Below are positions 15,650 to 24,485 of a DNA stretch of 33,959 nt, in pieces (the stretch's first letter is position 1; each line of letters opens with the position of its first letter). A program made the position numbers and the translations under genes. This DNA comes from Anaerolineae bacterium (GTDB lineage: Bacteria; Chloroflexota; Anaerolineae; Aggregatilineales; Phototrophicaceae): contig JALHNB010000035.1 of NCBI GenBank assembly GCA_022843745.1, positions 1 to 33,959 of the forward strand. The letters are read 5' to 3'. The notes beneath the pieces are model-generated. The model saw only the letters and a program-made list of their open reading frames with translations. It was not told where the DNA came from and ran no database searches.

Positions 15650-17236
15650 ATGAATGTGCAGTCTACGCAGTCGAATCGGTGGCTTGGTTTGCTCTTTATC
15701 TGCATTTCACTCATGGTTATCAGCCTGGATAACACCATTCTCAATGTCGCGCTGCCGTCTATCTCTCGCGAATTAGGTGCAACAGCCAGCGAACTCCAAT
15801 GGATCATTGATGCCTACGTGCTGGTTTTCGCGGCACTCTTATTGACAATGGGCGCAGTAGGGGATCGTGTTGGACGTAAAAAAGCCTTGCAGTTCGGCGT
15901 GCTGATGTTTGGTATCGGTTCATTGGCGGCGGCACTGGCGACTTCTACCCCCATCCTCATTGCGGCACGTGCCTTTCTGGGTATTGGCGGTGCGACCATT
16001 ATGCCTGCTACGCTTTCGATTGTGTCCGCGACATTTCGCGATCCCAAAGAGCGTTCACAGGCCATCGCCATCTGGGCAGCCGTTTTCGCTTTTGGTGTTG
16101 GGCTTGGCCCACTCATCGGCGGCTGGCTGCTGGAACATTTTGAATGGAACTCCGTATTTTTCGTCAATTTACCTGTTGTGGTCATTGCTCTTATTGGCGG
16201 CTACTTGTATATCAGTGAATCGAAAGATGAAACCGCGCCAGCGCCCGATATTCCAGGAGTTCTGCTGTCAATTACTGGGCTGTTCGCGCTGGTCTATGGC
16301 ATTATCGAGGCTGGTTTGCATGGCTGGGGAGCGCAGCACGTTTTACTCTCGTTTGCAGTGGCGGCTGTGCTGATCGGCATTTTCGCATGGTGGGAAAATC
16401 GCGCACCCAACGCGATGCTCCCCTTGAGCTTTTTCAGAAATATGTCATTCACAGGCGCAAATATCGCGCTGGCGCTGGTGACTTTCGCCCTGTTCGGATC
16501 AACGTTCTTCATCAGTCAGTATTTCCAATCAGTTCAAGGGTTTAACGCCCTGCACTCTGGTGCGCGTGTCGTACCATTGGCGATTATGCTGACAATCTGC
16601 GCGACATTTTCAGCGCGTGTCAATCAGCGTTTGGGTACGAAATGGACTGTTGGTATCGGCATTATGCTGGCAGGCATCGGTCTGCTCTATATGTCACAGG
16701 TGGCTCATGTCGATACGCCTTACACGACGTTTGTCATCGGTCAGTTAATTTTGGGTGCAGGCATGGGAACGGCTATGAGTCCGGCAACCAATTCCATCAT
16801 GAGTTCAGTGCCTATCAATAAAGCGGGGATAGGCTCGGCGATGAACGACACCACCCGACAGTTGGGCGGCGCACTGGGCGTGGCGGTTCTCGGCACATTC
16901 GCCAATAACGTTTACTTGAACCACGTCAATTCGCTGGAATTGATGAACACCCTTCCTGCTGATGCTGCCACCGCCATACGCAACAGCATTCAAGGCGCAC
17001 ATATCGTAGCCGAACAGCTCAATAACCCTAGCATCTCGCCGCTGATTGTTAATACGGCAAATGATGCTTTTGTCCTGGGCATGACGGAGGCCATGTTCAT
17101 TGGTTCGCTCATCATGTTTGCGGCGGCAATCCTCACGTTCGCGATTTTGCCCTCCGAAGTGCGACGTGCGATTGAGCCGGAAGCCTCTCTCGTGCCGCAA
17201 CCGGCTATTGAGGCTAAACAATCAGGACTGGATTAA
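15650..17236 (+). CDS. MFS transporter, DHA2 (EmrB/QacA-like, 14 TM) family
   Basis: A 528-residue exporter, probably drug/proton antiporter. Motif LDNTILNVALPS (26-37) is the DHA2 helix-1 signature, and GDRVGRKKAL (71-80) is MFS motif A between helices 2 and 3. About 14 membrane helices can be counted, as expected for DHA2 and not DHA1. The long C-terminal helix is followed by a short charged tail. ATAGGAA stands before the ATG. The substrate is not predictable. The pentapeptide protein follows one base after its stop codon, so the two are probably one transcript. Confidence 0.9.
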   Translation: MNVQSTQSNRWLGLLFICISLMVISLDNTILNVALPSISRELGATASELQWIIDAYVLVFAALLLTMGAVGDRVGRKKALQFGVLMFGIGSLAAALATSTPILIAARAFLGIGGATIMPATLSIVSATFRDPKERSQAIAIWAAVFAFGVGLGPLIGGWLLEHFEWNSVFFVNLPVVVIALIGGYLYISESKDETAPAPDIPGVLLSITGLFALVYGIIEAGLHGWGAQHVLLSFAVAAVLIGIFAWWENRAPNAMLPLSFFRNMSFTGANIALALVTFALFGSTFFISQYFQSVQGFNALHSGARVVPLAIMLTICATFSARVNQRLGTKWTVGIGIMLAGIGLLYMSQVAHVDTPYTTFVIGQLILGAGMGTAMSPATNSIMSSVPINKAGIGSAMNDTTRQLGGALGVAVLGTFANNVYLNHVNSLELMNTLPADAATAIRNSIQGAHIVAEQLNNPSISPLIVNTANDAFVLGMTEAMFIGSLIMFAAAILTFAILPSEVRRAIEPEASLVPQPAIEAKQSGLD

Positions 17237-17237
17237 A

Positions 17238-17819
17238 ATGCTTCGAGGACTGCTCAACAAAATTCCCCAGTCGAAAAATACGCTCATCAAATTGGTGCGA
17301 ACTGGAGACAATGCGACAGCCCTCAATGCCCTCCTGAAATTGCAGGCAAATGGCTGGACAAAAGATGGCTCCCTGTGTGGTCTTGACTGGCAGGGAGCCA
17401 ATCTTCAAAACGCTCGGCTCGCAAAAACCAATCTGGAAGGCATCATTCTGCGCGGTGCAAACCTGACCGGTGCTTATTTTGGTGCGGCCAATCTCGAAAA
17501 ATCGGATTTGCAGGATGCACTGCTGCAAAATGCGACCCTCGGCGACGTCAAATTGTCGCAAGCCAATCTCGCAGGGGCGAACTTGCAGCGGTCACATCTC
17601 GCCAACGCTCACCTGCAAGATGCCAATTTGCAAGGCGCGAATCTCCAAAATGCCAATTTATGGCACGCGAATCTTCAAAACACTAATCTTCAAAATGCCA
17701 ATCTTGCCAACGCCAATCTCGTGGGGGCTATCTTCGACCAGGAAACGATCCTCCCCGATGGCAGCCAGTGGACACCAGAAACGGATGTCTCGCAGTTTAC
17801 CAAGCCCACGCGTGACTAG
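17238..17819 (+). CDS. Pentapeptide repeat protein
   Basis: This 193-residue protein has an N-terminal helical region (1-50) and then a run of A(N/D/H)Lxx pentapeptides from about 52 to 163 (for example GANLQNARLAKTNLEG and HLQDANLQGANLQ). These form a four-sided beta-helix. Such proteins in other bacteria protect DNA gyrase (Qnr-like) or act as scaffolds; the N-terminal helices are unlike Qnr, so no function is assigned. It begins one base after the exporter stop codon and probably shares its promoter. Its end overlaps the convergent ELWxxDGT gene by 4 bases. Confidence 0.85.
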   Translation: MLRGLLNKIPQSKNTLIKLVRTGDNATALNALLKLQANGWTKDGSLCGLDWQGANLQNARLAKTNLEGIILRGANLTGAYFGAANLEKSDLQDALLQNATLGDVKLSQANLAGANLQRSHLANAHLQDANLQGANLQNANLWHANLQNTNLQNANLANANLVGAIFDQETILPDGSQWTPETDVSQFTKPTRD

Positions 17820-19978
17820 GGTGTATCAACGAAGAATGTATCGACAGCGCTCCACCGCCCTGGACTATTTCCGTCTCGCAGCGCACGTACCCGCCAGTAA
17901 TATCGACCATCCTCCGGTACCTCAATCATCTTCGACGTTATCCCAGCAGCAATCGTTTTATCTTCATATTCAAGACTCGAAAAATTAGGGTTATTATCAA
18001 CCTGGATTTCGTAGCCAGCAGCATCCGTTACTGGATTCCAAGAGAGTGTGGGCGTGAGGGTTACGAAGAGATTACGCACTGGCACGCTATTAGCGCTCAT
18101 CTCATCCACAGTGAATTTGAGCAAAAAGTCATTGCCGCTGACTCCATTTCCCATTCCAGCCAATGCGTTATTATCCAGGTCACGGATTCTGGTTGTTCCC
18201 GTTCCGCAGATATAAAGACGATAATTTCCTGTTGGCAAAAACCCACTATCGACATCAATGTCCACATGTTTAAACTGTGCGTCATAGGCCACGCTCAACA
18301 CAAATTGCACATCATCGCTCGTAATACCAGCATTGCAGCTTATCGTATTAAATACACCGTTAGGCCCTGGACTCAGCAGCAGATAATTGTCCGAATTACT
18401 GGCATCATCATTGTCAAATTTCAGCTCAGGGTAATCCTTTAATGCTTCGCTGAAAGTAACACCAAATTCGTCGATCATCTCATTCAGCGTTGCATTATTG
18501 CTCATGGTCAGACCGTCACCTACTACGCTTGTGATGATAGGTGGCCCAACCATACGCTCAAAACTAAAGCCGAAGGCTTGCAGCCCCACTGGGCCAGGAT
18601 AAATATCCGCCAACGTCTGTGTTCCAACCGAAGTTCCATCCGATACGAAGATGCGACGGTTAAATACGCCAGGGACAGGAATAATCGCACGGAAGTAAAG
18701 TTTGTTGCCAAAAACGGTAAAATCGACTGGATTGCTGCCTCCATCACCCGGACTTATATCGATCAACATCTGCGTACCGTCCACGGTACCATCAGTCATG
18801 TATGGCTCATCGCCCAGAGGCCCTGTGGCATTAAAATACATTTTCCCGTTGAATAGCGTAAAAGCAAACGGGTCTCCGCCACCGGAAGAAGTTGTAAAAT
18901 CGTAGAAAAGGTGTGTGCCAGCCTCGGTTCCATCACTGACGTATAATTCACGACCATCGGGGCCAATAGCAGAAAAATATAAAAGGTTGTTGAACACCAT
19001 ATATTGTCCACCGGGATTGCCAAATGCTGGGCCGAGATTAATGTCAACGACCATATACGTTCCATCCGTCGTGCCATCTGTTACCCAAAGTTCCTCACCA
19101 TTGACCCCGTTATCTGCGGTAAAGTACAGCTTGCCCGCAAATTCGGTGAAAAATCGTGAATTACTGCTGTTGGGAGTATATGGGGGAAAGCTGGCAATGC
19201 CGGGGTAAATATCTTTCACCTGCTTTGTTCCCAACTCGGTTCCATCGGTTACATACAACTCGTTGCCATCTGTCCCGGTCGCAGAAAAATACAACTTGTC
19301 ACCCAGTTGCGTAAATCCACTTGGCCAGCCCGTTGCTAAACCTGGATTAATATCAGCCAGCATTTCCGTCCCTCCTGGCGTACCGTCTGTGACCCAGAGT
19401 TCTCGACCATGCAGATTATCGGTTGCATGGAAATATAATCGCCCACCGAATTCCTTAAAGTTCCCAGGAGCACTGTGTTCCGGCCCAGGGTTAATATCTA
19501 AAAACTGGACAGTCCCATCGGTTGTCCCATCAGTCACATATAACTCTACCCCATCCGCGCCGTGTGCCTGGAAATAGAGTCGACCATCAAATTCAGTAAA
19601 TTCCAGTGGTTGACCATGATCCGGCGCTGGCCCAGGGTTAATATCCGCGACCAGTTGTGTCCCGGCGGCAGTTCCATCCGTCACATAAAGTTCCTGCCCC
19701 AATGGCCCTGATGCCACAAAATAAATTCTGCCATCGAATTCGTTGAGATATTGTGGTGAACTATTTTCGATTCCAGGGTTAATATCCAGAACTATTTCAA
19801 TGTTGCCAGCGTCATCTACCCGCCACAATTCTTTACCGTGAACGCCATCATCGGCCACGAAAAGAAACAAGTTCTCAATCTCGGTTGTTTGTGAGTAGGT
19901 GGGCATAACATTTACGATGAGCATAAAGAAGCCTAGTACACAAACCCGCTTTGAATATCGAAATATCGCTTTTCTCAT
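17816..19978 (-). CDS. Secreted ELWxxDGT repeat protein with fibronectin-like C-terminus
   Basis: A 720-residue protein with an N-terminal hydrophobic signal (about residues 12-28) ending near PTYSQ. Nine repeats of about 45-50 residues follow. Each has a beta stretch such as GRLYFQAHG and the ELYVTDGT..GT..V.DI.PG core; the first is degenerate (ELWRVDDAG) and the last two vary the ELW word. After about 470 come a linker with an SwmB/Ig-like region and a fibronectin type III-like domain (LSWNPVTDAAGYEIQVDNNP near 640). The repeats are thought to form a beta-propeller. It is probably exported; the role is unknown. AGGAA precedes the ATG. Confidence 0.85.
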   Translation of the reverse strand: MRKAIFRYSKRVCVLGFFMLIVNVMPTYSQTTEIENLFLFVADDGVHGKELWRVDDAGNIEIVLDINPGIENSSPQYLNEFDGRIYFVASGPLGQELYVTDGTAAGTQLVADINPGPAPDHGQPLEFTEFDGRLYFQAHGADGVELYVTDGTTDGTVQFLDINPGPEHSAPGNFKEFGGRLYFHATDNLHGRELWVTDGTPGGTEMLADINPGLATGWPSGFTQLGDKLYFSATGTDGNELYVTDGTELGTKQVKDIYPGIASFPPYTPNSSNSRFFTEFAGKLYFTADNGVNGEELWVTDGTTDGTYMVVDINLGPAFGNPGGQYMVFNNLLYFSAIGPDGRELYVSDGTEAGTHLFYDFTTSSGGGDPFAFTLFNGKMYFNATGPLGDEPYMTDGTVDGTQMLIDISPGDGGSNPVDFTVFGNKLYFRAIIPVPGVFNRRIFVSDGTSVGTQTLADIYPGPVGLQAFGFSFERMVGPPIITSVVGDGLTMSNNATLNEMIDEFGVTFSEALKDYPELKFDNDDASNSDNYLLLSPGPNGVFNTISCNAGITSDDVQFVLSVAYDAQFKHVDIDVDSGFLPTGNYRLYICGTGTTRIRDLDNNALAGMGNGVSGNDFLLKFTVDEMSANSVPVRNLFVTLTPTLSWNPVTDAAGYEIQVDNNPNFSSLEYEDKTIAAGITSKMIEVPEDGRYYWRVRALRDGNSPGRWSAVDTFFVDTP

Positions 19979-20044
19979 TTGTGGTTCCTATTACAAATCA
20001 TCTACTAACCACTATAATTCAAAAAGTGGGCAAAATAAATTAAA

Positions 20045-20080
20045 ATCGAAACATCGAATTAATCGAATCGCCATTCGATT
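20045..20080. promoter_or_regulatory. Cluster of ATCGAA half-sites before etfB
   Basis: Three direct copies of ATCGAA occur at 20045, 20053 and 20062 (spacing 8 and 9 bases). The last forms, with ATTCGATT, a perfect palindrome AATCGAAT-CGCC-ATTCGATT at 20061-20080. It lies 73 bases before the etfB start and looks like an operator, possibly for a TetR/FadR-type regulator of fatty-acid genes. The regulator is not identified. Confidence 0.45.
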
Positions 20081-20152
20081 TTCCACGCCAAAACAGGTAA
20101 AATGAATAGATAACATGGAAATAAAGCTTATTGTGTATAGGAGGTTTAGACC

Positions 20153-20932
20153 TTGCATGTCATCGTAATGACCCGCAGTACGCCGGATACCGCCGCGAAA
20201 GTCGAAGTCGGCAAAGACGGCAATGTGACCTGGGGCGATGCCGCTACGGTGGTCAATCCCTGGGATGAATATGCGCTGGAAGAAGCGATTCTTCAGGCCA
20301 AAAATGCTGATGGTAAAGCAACCGTGATCGCCGTCGGCCCGGAAATGAACAACGATGCGCTCAAACACAGCCTCGCGATGGGACTCAACGAAGCCGTTCG
20401 CGTCTGGGATGCCGCACTGGAAAATGCGGACAGCCTTGCTTATGCAACCGCCGCCGCTGGCGCGATCAAAAAACTGGGTGATGTTGACCTCGTGATCCTG
20501 GGTAAAGAAAGCATTGATGTCGGCACGGATCAGCATAATTATCAGATTGCTCGTAAACTCGGCTGGCCGATGCTCAGTTATGTCTCAAAAATTCTCGCCG
20601 TCGATTACGCCGCCAAGACGATCAAGGTCGAACGGCTGCTGGAAGAAGGCAAGCAGATCGTCACCAGCAAGCTGCCCGCCGTTATCAGCGTCATGAAAGA
20701 CATCAACGAGCCGCGCTATCCGTCGTTCATCGGCATCCGCAAAGCCGCCAAAGCCGCTATCCCGGAGTGGTCACTGGCTGATCTGGGCGTGACCCTACCG
20801 GGTACAAAATCTAAAGTCCTCGCTTTCAGCAACCCGCCCGCGCGTGAAGTTAAGGTCGAAATGATCGACGGTACGCCCGAAGAGCAGGCCGCAAAACTGG
20901 TTGATCGTTTGTTGGAGGATAAAGTTCTATGA
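20153..20932 (+). CDS. etfB: Electron transfer flavoprotein beta subunit
   Basis: The 259-residue beta subunit of ETF, which collects electrons from acyl-CoA dehydrogenases. It starts HVIVMTRSTPDT, followed by a large nucleotide (AMP)-binding fold with VVNPWDEYALEEAILQAK and LVILGKESIDVGTDQHNYQIA, both typical of EtfB. The start codon is TTG at 20153, 8 bases after AGGAGG; no in-frame ATG fits better. The stop overlaps the etfA start by 4 bases (ATGA), so the two subunits are translationally coupled. Confidence 0.93.
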   Translation: MHVIVMTRSTPDTAAKVEVGKDGNVTWGDAATVVNPWDEYALEEAILQAKNADGKATVIAVGPEMNNDALKHSLAMGLNEAVRVWDAALENADSLAYATAAAGAIKKLGDVDLVILGKESIDVGTDQHNYQIARKLGWPMLSYVSKILAVDYAAKTIKVERLLEEGKQIVTSKLPAVISVMKDINEPRYPSFIGIRKAAKAAIPEWSLADLGVTLPGTKSKVLAFSNPPAREVKVEMIDGTPEEQAAKLVDRLLEDKVL

Positions 20933-21969
20933 GCGCCGTTTATACCTGGATTGAAACCTTCAACGGTCAGGCTGTGCCAAGCAGTTGGGAAGCACTTGGC
21001 GCAGGTCGCACATTAGCTGACAGCATGAAAATACCACTCGTCGCGCTCGTTTTCGGCAAAAACGCGAATGCCGTTGCCGCCACTGCCGCGACTTATGGCG
21101 CAGATTCCGCAATTGTGTCCGAAGACGCGACACTGGATGGCTTCCGGCTTGAACCTTTTGCCGCGCTGCTCACTCAATTGGTCAACGAAAATAAGCCAAA
21201 AGTCGTGATCGCCGTCGGCACAAGCCGCGCCCGCGAATTACTGGCGGCATCGGCTGCCGATACCGATTCCAGCCTACTCACCGAAGTGACTGAGCTTGAG
21301 TTACAGAGTGACGGCGCGATAAAAGTGTCACGTCCGGTATATGCTGGAAAGATCGTCAGTCAGGCTGTTGGCAGCGCCGATGGTACGCAATATCTCACGC
21401 TGCGCGGACGGGCATTCAAGCCCAACGCCGTCAAGTCCGATGCCAAAGCAGACATCAAAACGGTTGCTCCGACTTTAGCAGAAAATGACATAGCGACCAA
21501 AATCGAGTCATTTGAAGAAGCGGTTGGCAGCGTCAACCTCGCCGATGCCGCAATTATCGTCTCTGGTGGGCGCGGCATGGCGAATAACCCGAAAGATGCA
21601 CCAGCAGGAGTCGCCGATGCTACTGTCTGGAAAGCACAGGACGGCTTTGAAAATACGCTGAAGCCTCTGGCAAATGTGCTGGGTGCAGCGGTTGGCGCGA
21701 GTCGCGCTGCCGTTGACGCAGGATATATCCCTTACGCGCATCAGGTCGGACAGACTGGAAAAACCGTCAGCCCCGATCTTTATATCGCCAGCGGCATTTC
21801 CGGCGCGATTCAACATCAGGCTGGGATGCGCACCAGCAAAGTGATCGTCGCCATCAACAAGGATGCCGAATCGCCGATTTTTAAGATGGCTCGTTATGGT
21901 ATTGTTGGCGATCTTTATAAGATCATCCCTGCTCTAACCGCCGAATTTAAAAAACGCCTCGGCAAGTAA
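20929..21969 (+). CDS. etfA: Electron transfer flavoprotein alpha subunit
   Basis: A 346-residue alpha subunit of ETF that binds FAD. The C-terminal FAD domain is plain: VSGGRGM, GAAVGASRAAVDAGYIP, HQVGQTGKTVSPDLYIASGI, SGAIQH and VAINKDAESPIF all appear in order, as in bacterial and mitochondrial ETF-alpha. The N-terminal domain binds EtfB. Encoded in an overlap with etfB. No ETF:quinone oxidoreductase gene is in the window. The acyl-CoA dehydrogenase at 12949 is a likely electron donor. Confidence 0.93.
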   Translation: MSAVYTWIETFNGQAVPSSWEALGAGRTLADSMKIPLVALVFGKNANAVAATAATYGADSAIVSEDATLDGFRLEPFAALLTQLVNENKPKVVIAVGTSRARELLAASAADTDSSLLTEVTELELQSDGAIKVSRPVYAGKIVSQAVGSADGTQYLTLRGRAFKPNAVKSDAKADIKTVAPTLAENDIATKIESFEEAVGSVNLADAAIIVSGGRGMANNPKDAPAGVADATVWKAQDGFENTLKPLANVLGAAVGASRAAVDAGYIPYAHQVGQTGKTVSPDLYIASGISGAIQHQAGMRTSKVIVAINKDAESPIFKMARYGIVGDLYKIIPALTAEFKKRLGK

Positions 21970-21975
21970 GCACCC

Positions 21976-22010
21976 GTAGGGAATCTACAAGTTAGAAGTA
22001 GGTTTCCTAC
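21976..22010 (+). terminator. Stem-loop after etfA
   Basis: GTAGGGAATCTAC (21976-21988) pairs with GTAGGTTTCCTAC (21998-22010) over 13 bp with two G-U pairs and a 9-base loop. It starts with CGTAGGG like the GTAGGGGC palindromes, so it may be a decayed member of that family used to end the etf transcript. It has no proper T run. Confidence 0.5.
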
Positions 22011-22114
22011 AGGTTCATTTACTGTAGAAATACCAAAAAGCATCCTGACAAAACCCAAAAGTTAGATAATAATCGTTGATACACTTACCCCTAGCAGAAT
22101 ATTAAATAGAGACT

Positions 22115-22480
22115 ATGGATTCCATCGAAGTAATTTACGTTGAAGATGATGAACAGGAAGCTTTCATTATGACTATTGGAATGGGCCGTCATAATGTCAA
22201 AATTATCCATATCCCACGTATCTCGTCTCAAATTCTCGATCAGATTTTGTCACCACCTTATAACCAGGCTGCTGCCGTGATCTTTGATTCGGTACTAGGT
22301 GGAGAAAACGGGCTTGACCTGGCAACGAATCTCCGCGCAAAAGGCGATACACGTCCCATATTTCTGATTACCGCTGGCGAAAACCCTTCCCCCCAACTCC
22401 TGAAAACCAACCATATCGAATTTCGCCGGAAGCCCGTTAATTTCGAGGAACTGGCAGCCGATTTACAGCAGTTGGTCTAG
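22115..22480 (+). CDS. Stand-alone receiver-domain protein (CheY-like)
   Basis: A 121-residue protein made only of a response-regulator receiver domain. It has the acid pocket E10-D11-D12, phospho-acceptor Asp58 in AAVIFDSVLGGENG, Thr86 in FLITAGE and Lys106 in RRKPVN. There is no output domain, so it would signal by protein contact. No histidine kinase lies nearby. The ATG at 22115 has no strong ribosome site. The last 30 bases are echoed just past the stop codon (see repeat). Confidence 0.85.
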   Translation: MDSIEVIYVEDDEQEAFIMTIGMGRHNVKIIHIPRISSQILDQILSPPYNQAAAVIFDSVLGGENGLDLATNLRAKGDTRPIFLITAGENPSPQLLKTNHIEFRRKPVNFEELAADLQQLV

Positions 22481-22524
22481 GCTCTGGAGAACTGGCAGCC
22501 GATTCACATCCGTTGATATAGGCT
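22448..22524 (+). repeat. Imperfect direct duplication at the end of the receiver gene
   Basis: Starting at 22448 and again at 22489 (period 41), the sequence reads GAACTGGCAGCCGATT and continues with scattered matches up to AGGCT. The first copy encodes the C-terminus of the receiver protein and the second is non-coding. It is an old, partly decayed tandem duplication next to the tmRNA promoter. Confidence 0.65.
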
Positions 22525-22552
22525 GTACAGAAGTCATAAACTTTGTTACAAT
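22524..22552 (+). promoter_or_regulatory. Promoter of the tmRNA gene
   Basis: TGTACA (22524-22529), a 17-base spacer and TACAAT (22547-22552) lie 11 bases before the mature tmRNA 5' end. The placement makes it the likely ssrA promoter. Confidence 0.5.
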
Positions 22553-22563
22553 TTAACCTACAC

Positions 22564-22949
22564 GGGGGTGACATGGCTTCGACAGGGGAGGCTGTGTACG
22601 TGTTGCAGGCCGCGGCGCCCACAGCCGCGTCAACAATGGGCAAGGCTATAAATGCCAAAAACAACAACTACGCTCTGCCAGTCGCCGCCTAAGGCGATGT
22701 AGCTGAGCGCTAACCTTGCGAGGTTAGCCGTCCGCCCCAATCGTATCCGTCTGGTTGGATTGGCGGGCGTCATGAATGACGGAGTGCGGTCACGCTCACG
22801 CCGATAAAGCGGGACCAAAGACAACATCGGATAGCGATAGTTGTACCACGTTAGCCGGGGCTAACTGTCGCAAAAATAAACGGTTGACTAAGCTTGTAGA
22901 AGCATCTATGCGAATCTCTTGGACAGCGGTTCGATTCCGCTCACCTCCA
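22564..22949 (+). ncRNA. ssrA: Transfer-messenger RNA
   Basis: Rescues stalled ribosomes and tags the unfinished protein for proteolysis. The 5' end GGGGGTGACATGGCTTCGAC and the 3' end, with T arm AGCGG-TTCGATT-CCGCT and acceptor strand CACCTCC, form the tRNA-like domain; GGGGGTG (22564-22570) pairs with CACCTCC (22942-22948) with one G-U pair. The tag frame (22654-22692) reads AKNNNYALPVAA and then a TAA stop. ALPVAA at the end is the usual degradation signal. The terminal CCA is not encoded (CAA follows the discriminator A at 22949), so it must be added after transcription. The single-piece, 386-base form is standard. Confidence 0.96.
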
Positions 22950-22969
22950 CAAATATATAACCCTCGCCT

Positions 22970-22996
22970 AAAAACCACCTCAAAAGGGTGGTTTTT
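22970..22996 (+). terminator. Intrinsic terminator after tmRNA
   Basis: AAAAACCACC (22970-22979) pairs with GGTGGTTTTT (22987-22996). The T run on the right gives a clear Rho-independent terminator 20 bases after tmRNA. The A run on the left makes it able to work for the convergent osmC transcript too. Confidence 0.85.
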
Positions 22997-23024
22997 CATT
23001 CAAGAAAACTAAACGCCTCTCCGT

Positions 23025-23465
23025 TTATCTCTGGGGTATTTCTTCCGAGAGATGTTGGCTAAAAAAAACCGGATTCGCAAGAGTCAGATGCACCGGGCAT
23101 TTGCCAGCAATCGTCATCAAGCGTACTCTCTGTTCCTCAGTGAGCGAACCTTCGAAGTGGATTTGTTCGCGGATTTCATGAATAAAAGCGGCATCCCCTG
23201 TATATGCGGGGTAATCCTCACGCCGAATACGTTCCATCTCTAGCTCAACAGATACACCTTCAAGCGGCCACCCTTTGCGTTGAGCATAAGCTTTGGTGGT
23301 TACGGCAATACACGCACCTACTGTGCCGAGCAATATTTCCATTGGTGTTGGCCCTGTATCGGTGCCTCCATCCTGGATTAGCTCATCAGCAATAACCGTA
23401 TGATTACGAATCTGAATAGCGGTTCGGTAGCCTTGATCGGTATGTACAATAATCGGGGACATCAT
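23025..23465 (-). CDS. OsmC/Ohr family peroxidase-like protein
   Basis: A small (about 146 residues) OsmC-fold protein, in a family that reduces organic hydroperoxides with a pair of cysteines. Both are present: Cys55 in LGTVGACIAVTT and Cys126 in AGKCPVHLTL (numbers from the longest form). The helix PTPMEILLGTVGACIA is typical of the YhfA/OsmC subgroup, for which peroxidase activity is less certain than for Ohr. GAGGT lies 5-8 bases before the ATGATG pair at 23465/23462, so I start at the first of these and not at the GTG at 23474. It converges on the tmRNA gene and shares its terminator. Confidence 0.85.
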   Translation of the reverse strand: MMSPIIVHTDQGYRTAIQIRNHTVIADELIQDGGTDTGPTPMEILLGTVGACIAVTTKAYAQRKGWPLEGVSVELEMERIRREDYPAYTGDAAFIHEIREQIHFEGSLTEEQRVRLMTIAGKCPVHLTLANPVFFSQHLSEEIPQR

Positions 23466-23678
23466 CAACCTCACATCTCATCAATAGTTTGGTTTCATTG
23501 AAGCCTCGACAGTATCATAATGCACAGTCTTTCCTCTGTATCCAATTGAGGTGACACTTGTCACGGATTTTATGAGTACATCTGATACCGATAGGCTCAT
23601 CATTTGCCCCTTTTGTCTTCAACCTACACTCTGTTAAACTGAACATTCAATAAACGACGAACTTCCTGGAGTAATCGT

Positions 23679-24392
23679 TTGGTTAAATACCTCCGTAAAA
23701 TATCTGCCCTCTTTCTGATGAGTCTGTTTTTAGCAGCCTGCGCTCGCGACGACAAAGTTGAGTTAACCCTGGTAGCAACGCAGGTCGCGCTCAACACACA
23801 AATTGCTGCGATACGTCAGACAGCGACAGTGGGAGCCGAGCGCATTCAGGTCACGGTTGAATACATGGCAACACAGGTCAGAAGTGCAGAAGTGCAGAAC
23901 GATCAACTACGGGCGACATTGGTTTCACGCGGGATAGACCCGCAAACTTTCACCAATATTGACCCATTATCCATAACCCCCGTGCCAGGCGTGACGAATA
24001 ATGCCGCACAGCCGGAAGCCACCTTTGAAGCGATCCCGCTGATTACCCCCACGCCGGGAGATGGGCCAACGCTGACGAATATTGTCATGTCAGAAAATGT
24101 TGGCGATGATGACTGCGCTGTCGGCCCAACTTCGACCTTTACCACCAGCGCCCAGCAAATTTACATCGTTGCAACCGCCCTCAATATCCAACCGGGGACG
24201 GCGATTGTCTCGCGCTGGCAAATTGGCGGGCAGGAAATCGTCCATGATTTCACGCCGGATTTTGAGATTGACCAAAATTGTATCTGGTTCTTCATTGACC
24301 AGGTGGACACCGCGTTCACGCCTGGAAACTGGAATGTTCAACTTGAGATAAACGGATCACCTGTCGGCACGGTAAACTTCAGCATTTCCTGA
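23679..24392 (+). CDS. Lipoprotein of unknown function
   Basis: The 237-residue protein has a lipoprotein signal: MVKYLRKISALFLMSLFLAAC with lipobox LAAC and Cys21 as the lipid-anchored residue (shown across more than one clause: hydrophobic core at 8-19). A helical, possibly coiled stretch (25-85) follows, then a Pro/Thr-rich linker (about 95-130), then a beta-rich domain of about 100 residues containing WQIGGQEIVHDF and GNWNVQLEINGSPVG. The latter looks like a small sandwich domain as used for binding. TGGAG stands before a TTG start codon. Its partner and role are unknown. Confidence 0.78.
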   Translation: MVKYLRKISALFLMSLFLAACARDDKVELTLVATQVALNTQIAAIRQTATVGAERIQVTVEYMATQVRSAEVQNDQLRATLVSRGIDPQTFTNIDPLSITPVPGVTNNAAQPEATFEAIPLITPTPGDGPTLTNIVMSENVGDDDCAVGPTSTFTTSAQQIYIVATALNIQPGTAIVSRWQIGGQEIVHDFTPDFEIDQNCIWFFIDQVDTAFTPGNWNVQLEINGSPVGTVNFSIS

Positions 24393-24485
24393 TGAAATCT
24401 GTACCTACCGTTATTATTTGCTGATGAAACCTGTGCGGGGTACGTGCGTATATATGCCTGTGAAGTAAAAACAGGGGAAACATCA

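Noticed and set aside
22776-23012. 78-codon plus-strand frame
   Set aside because: It runs through the tmRNA 3' part and its terminator, so it is not a gene.
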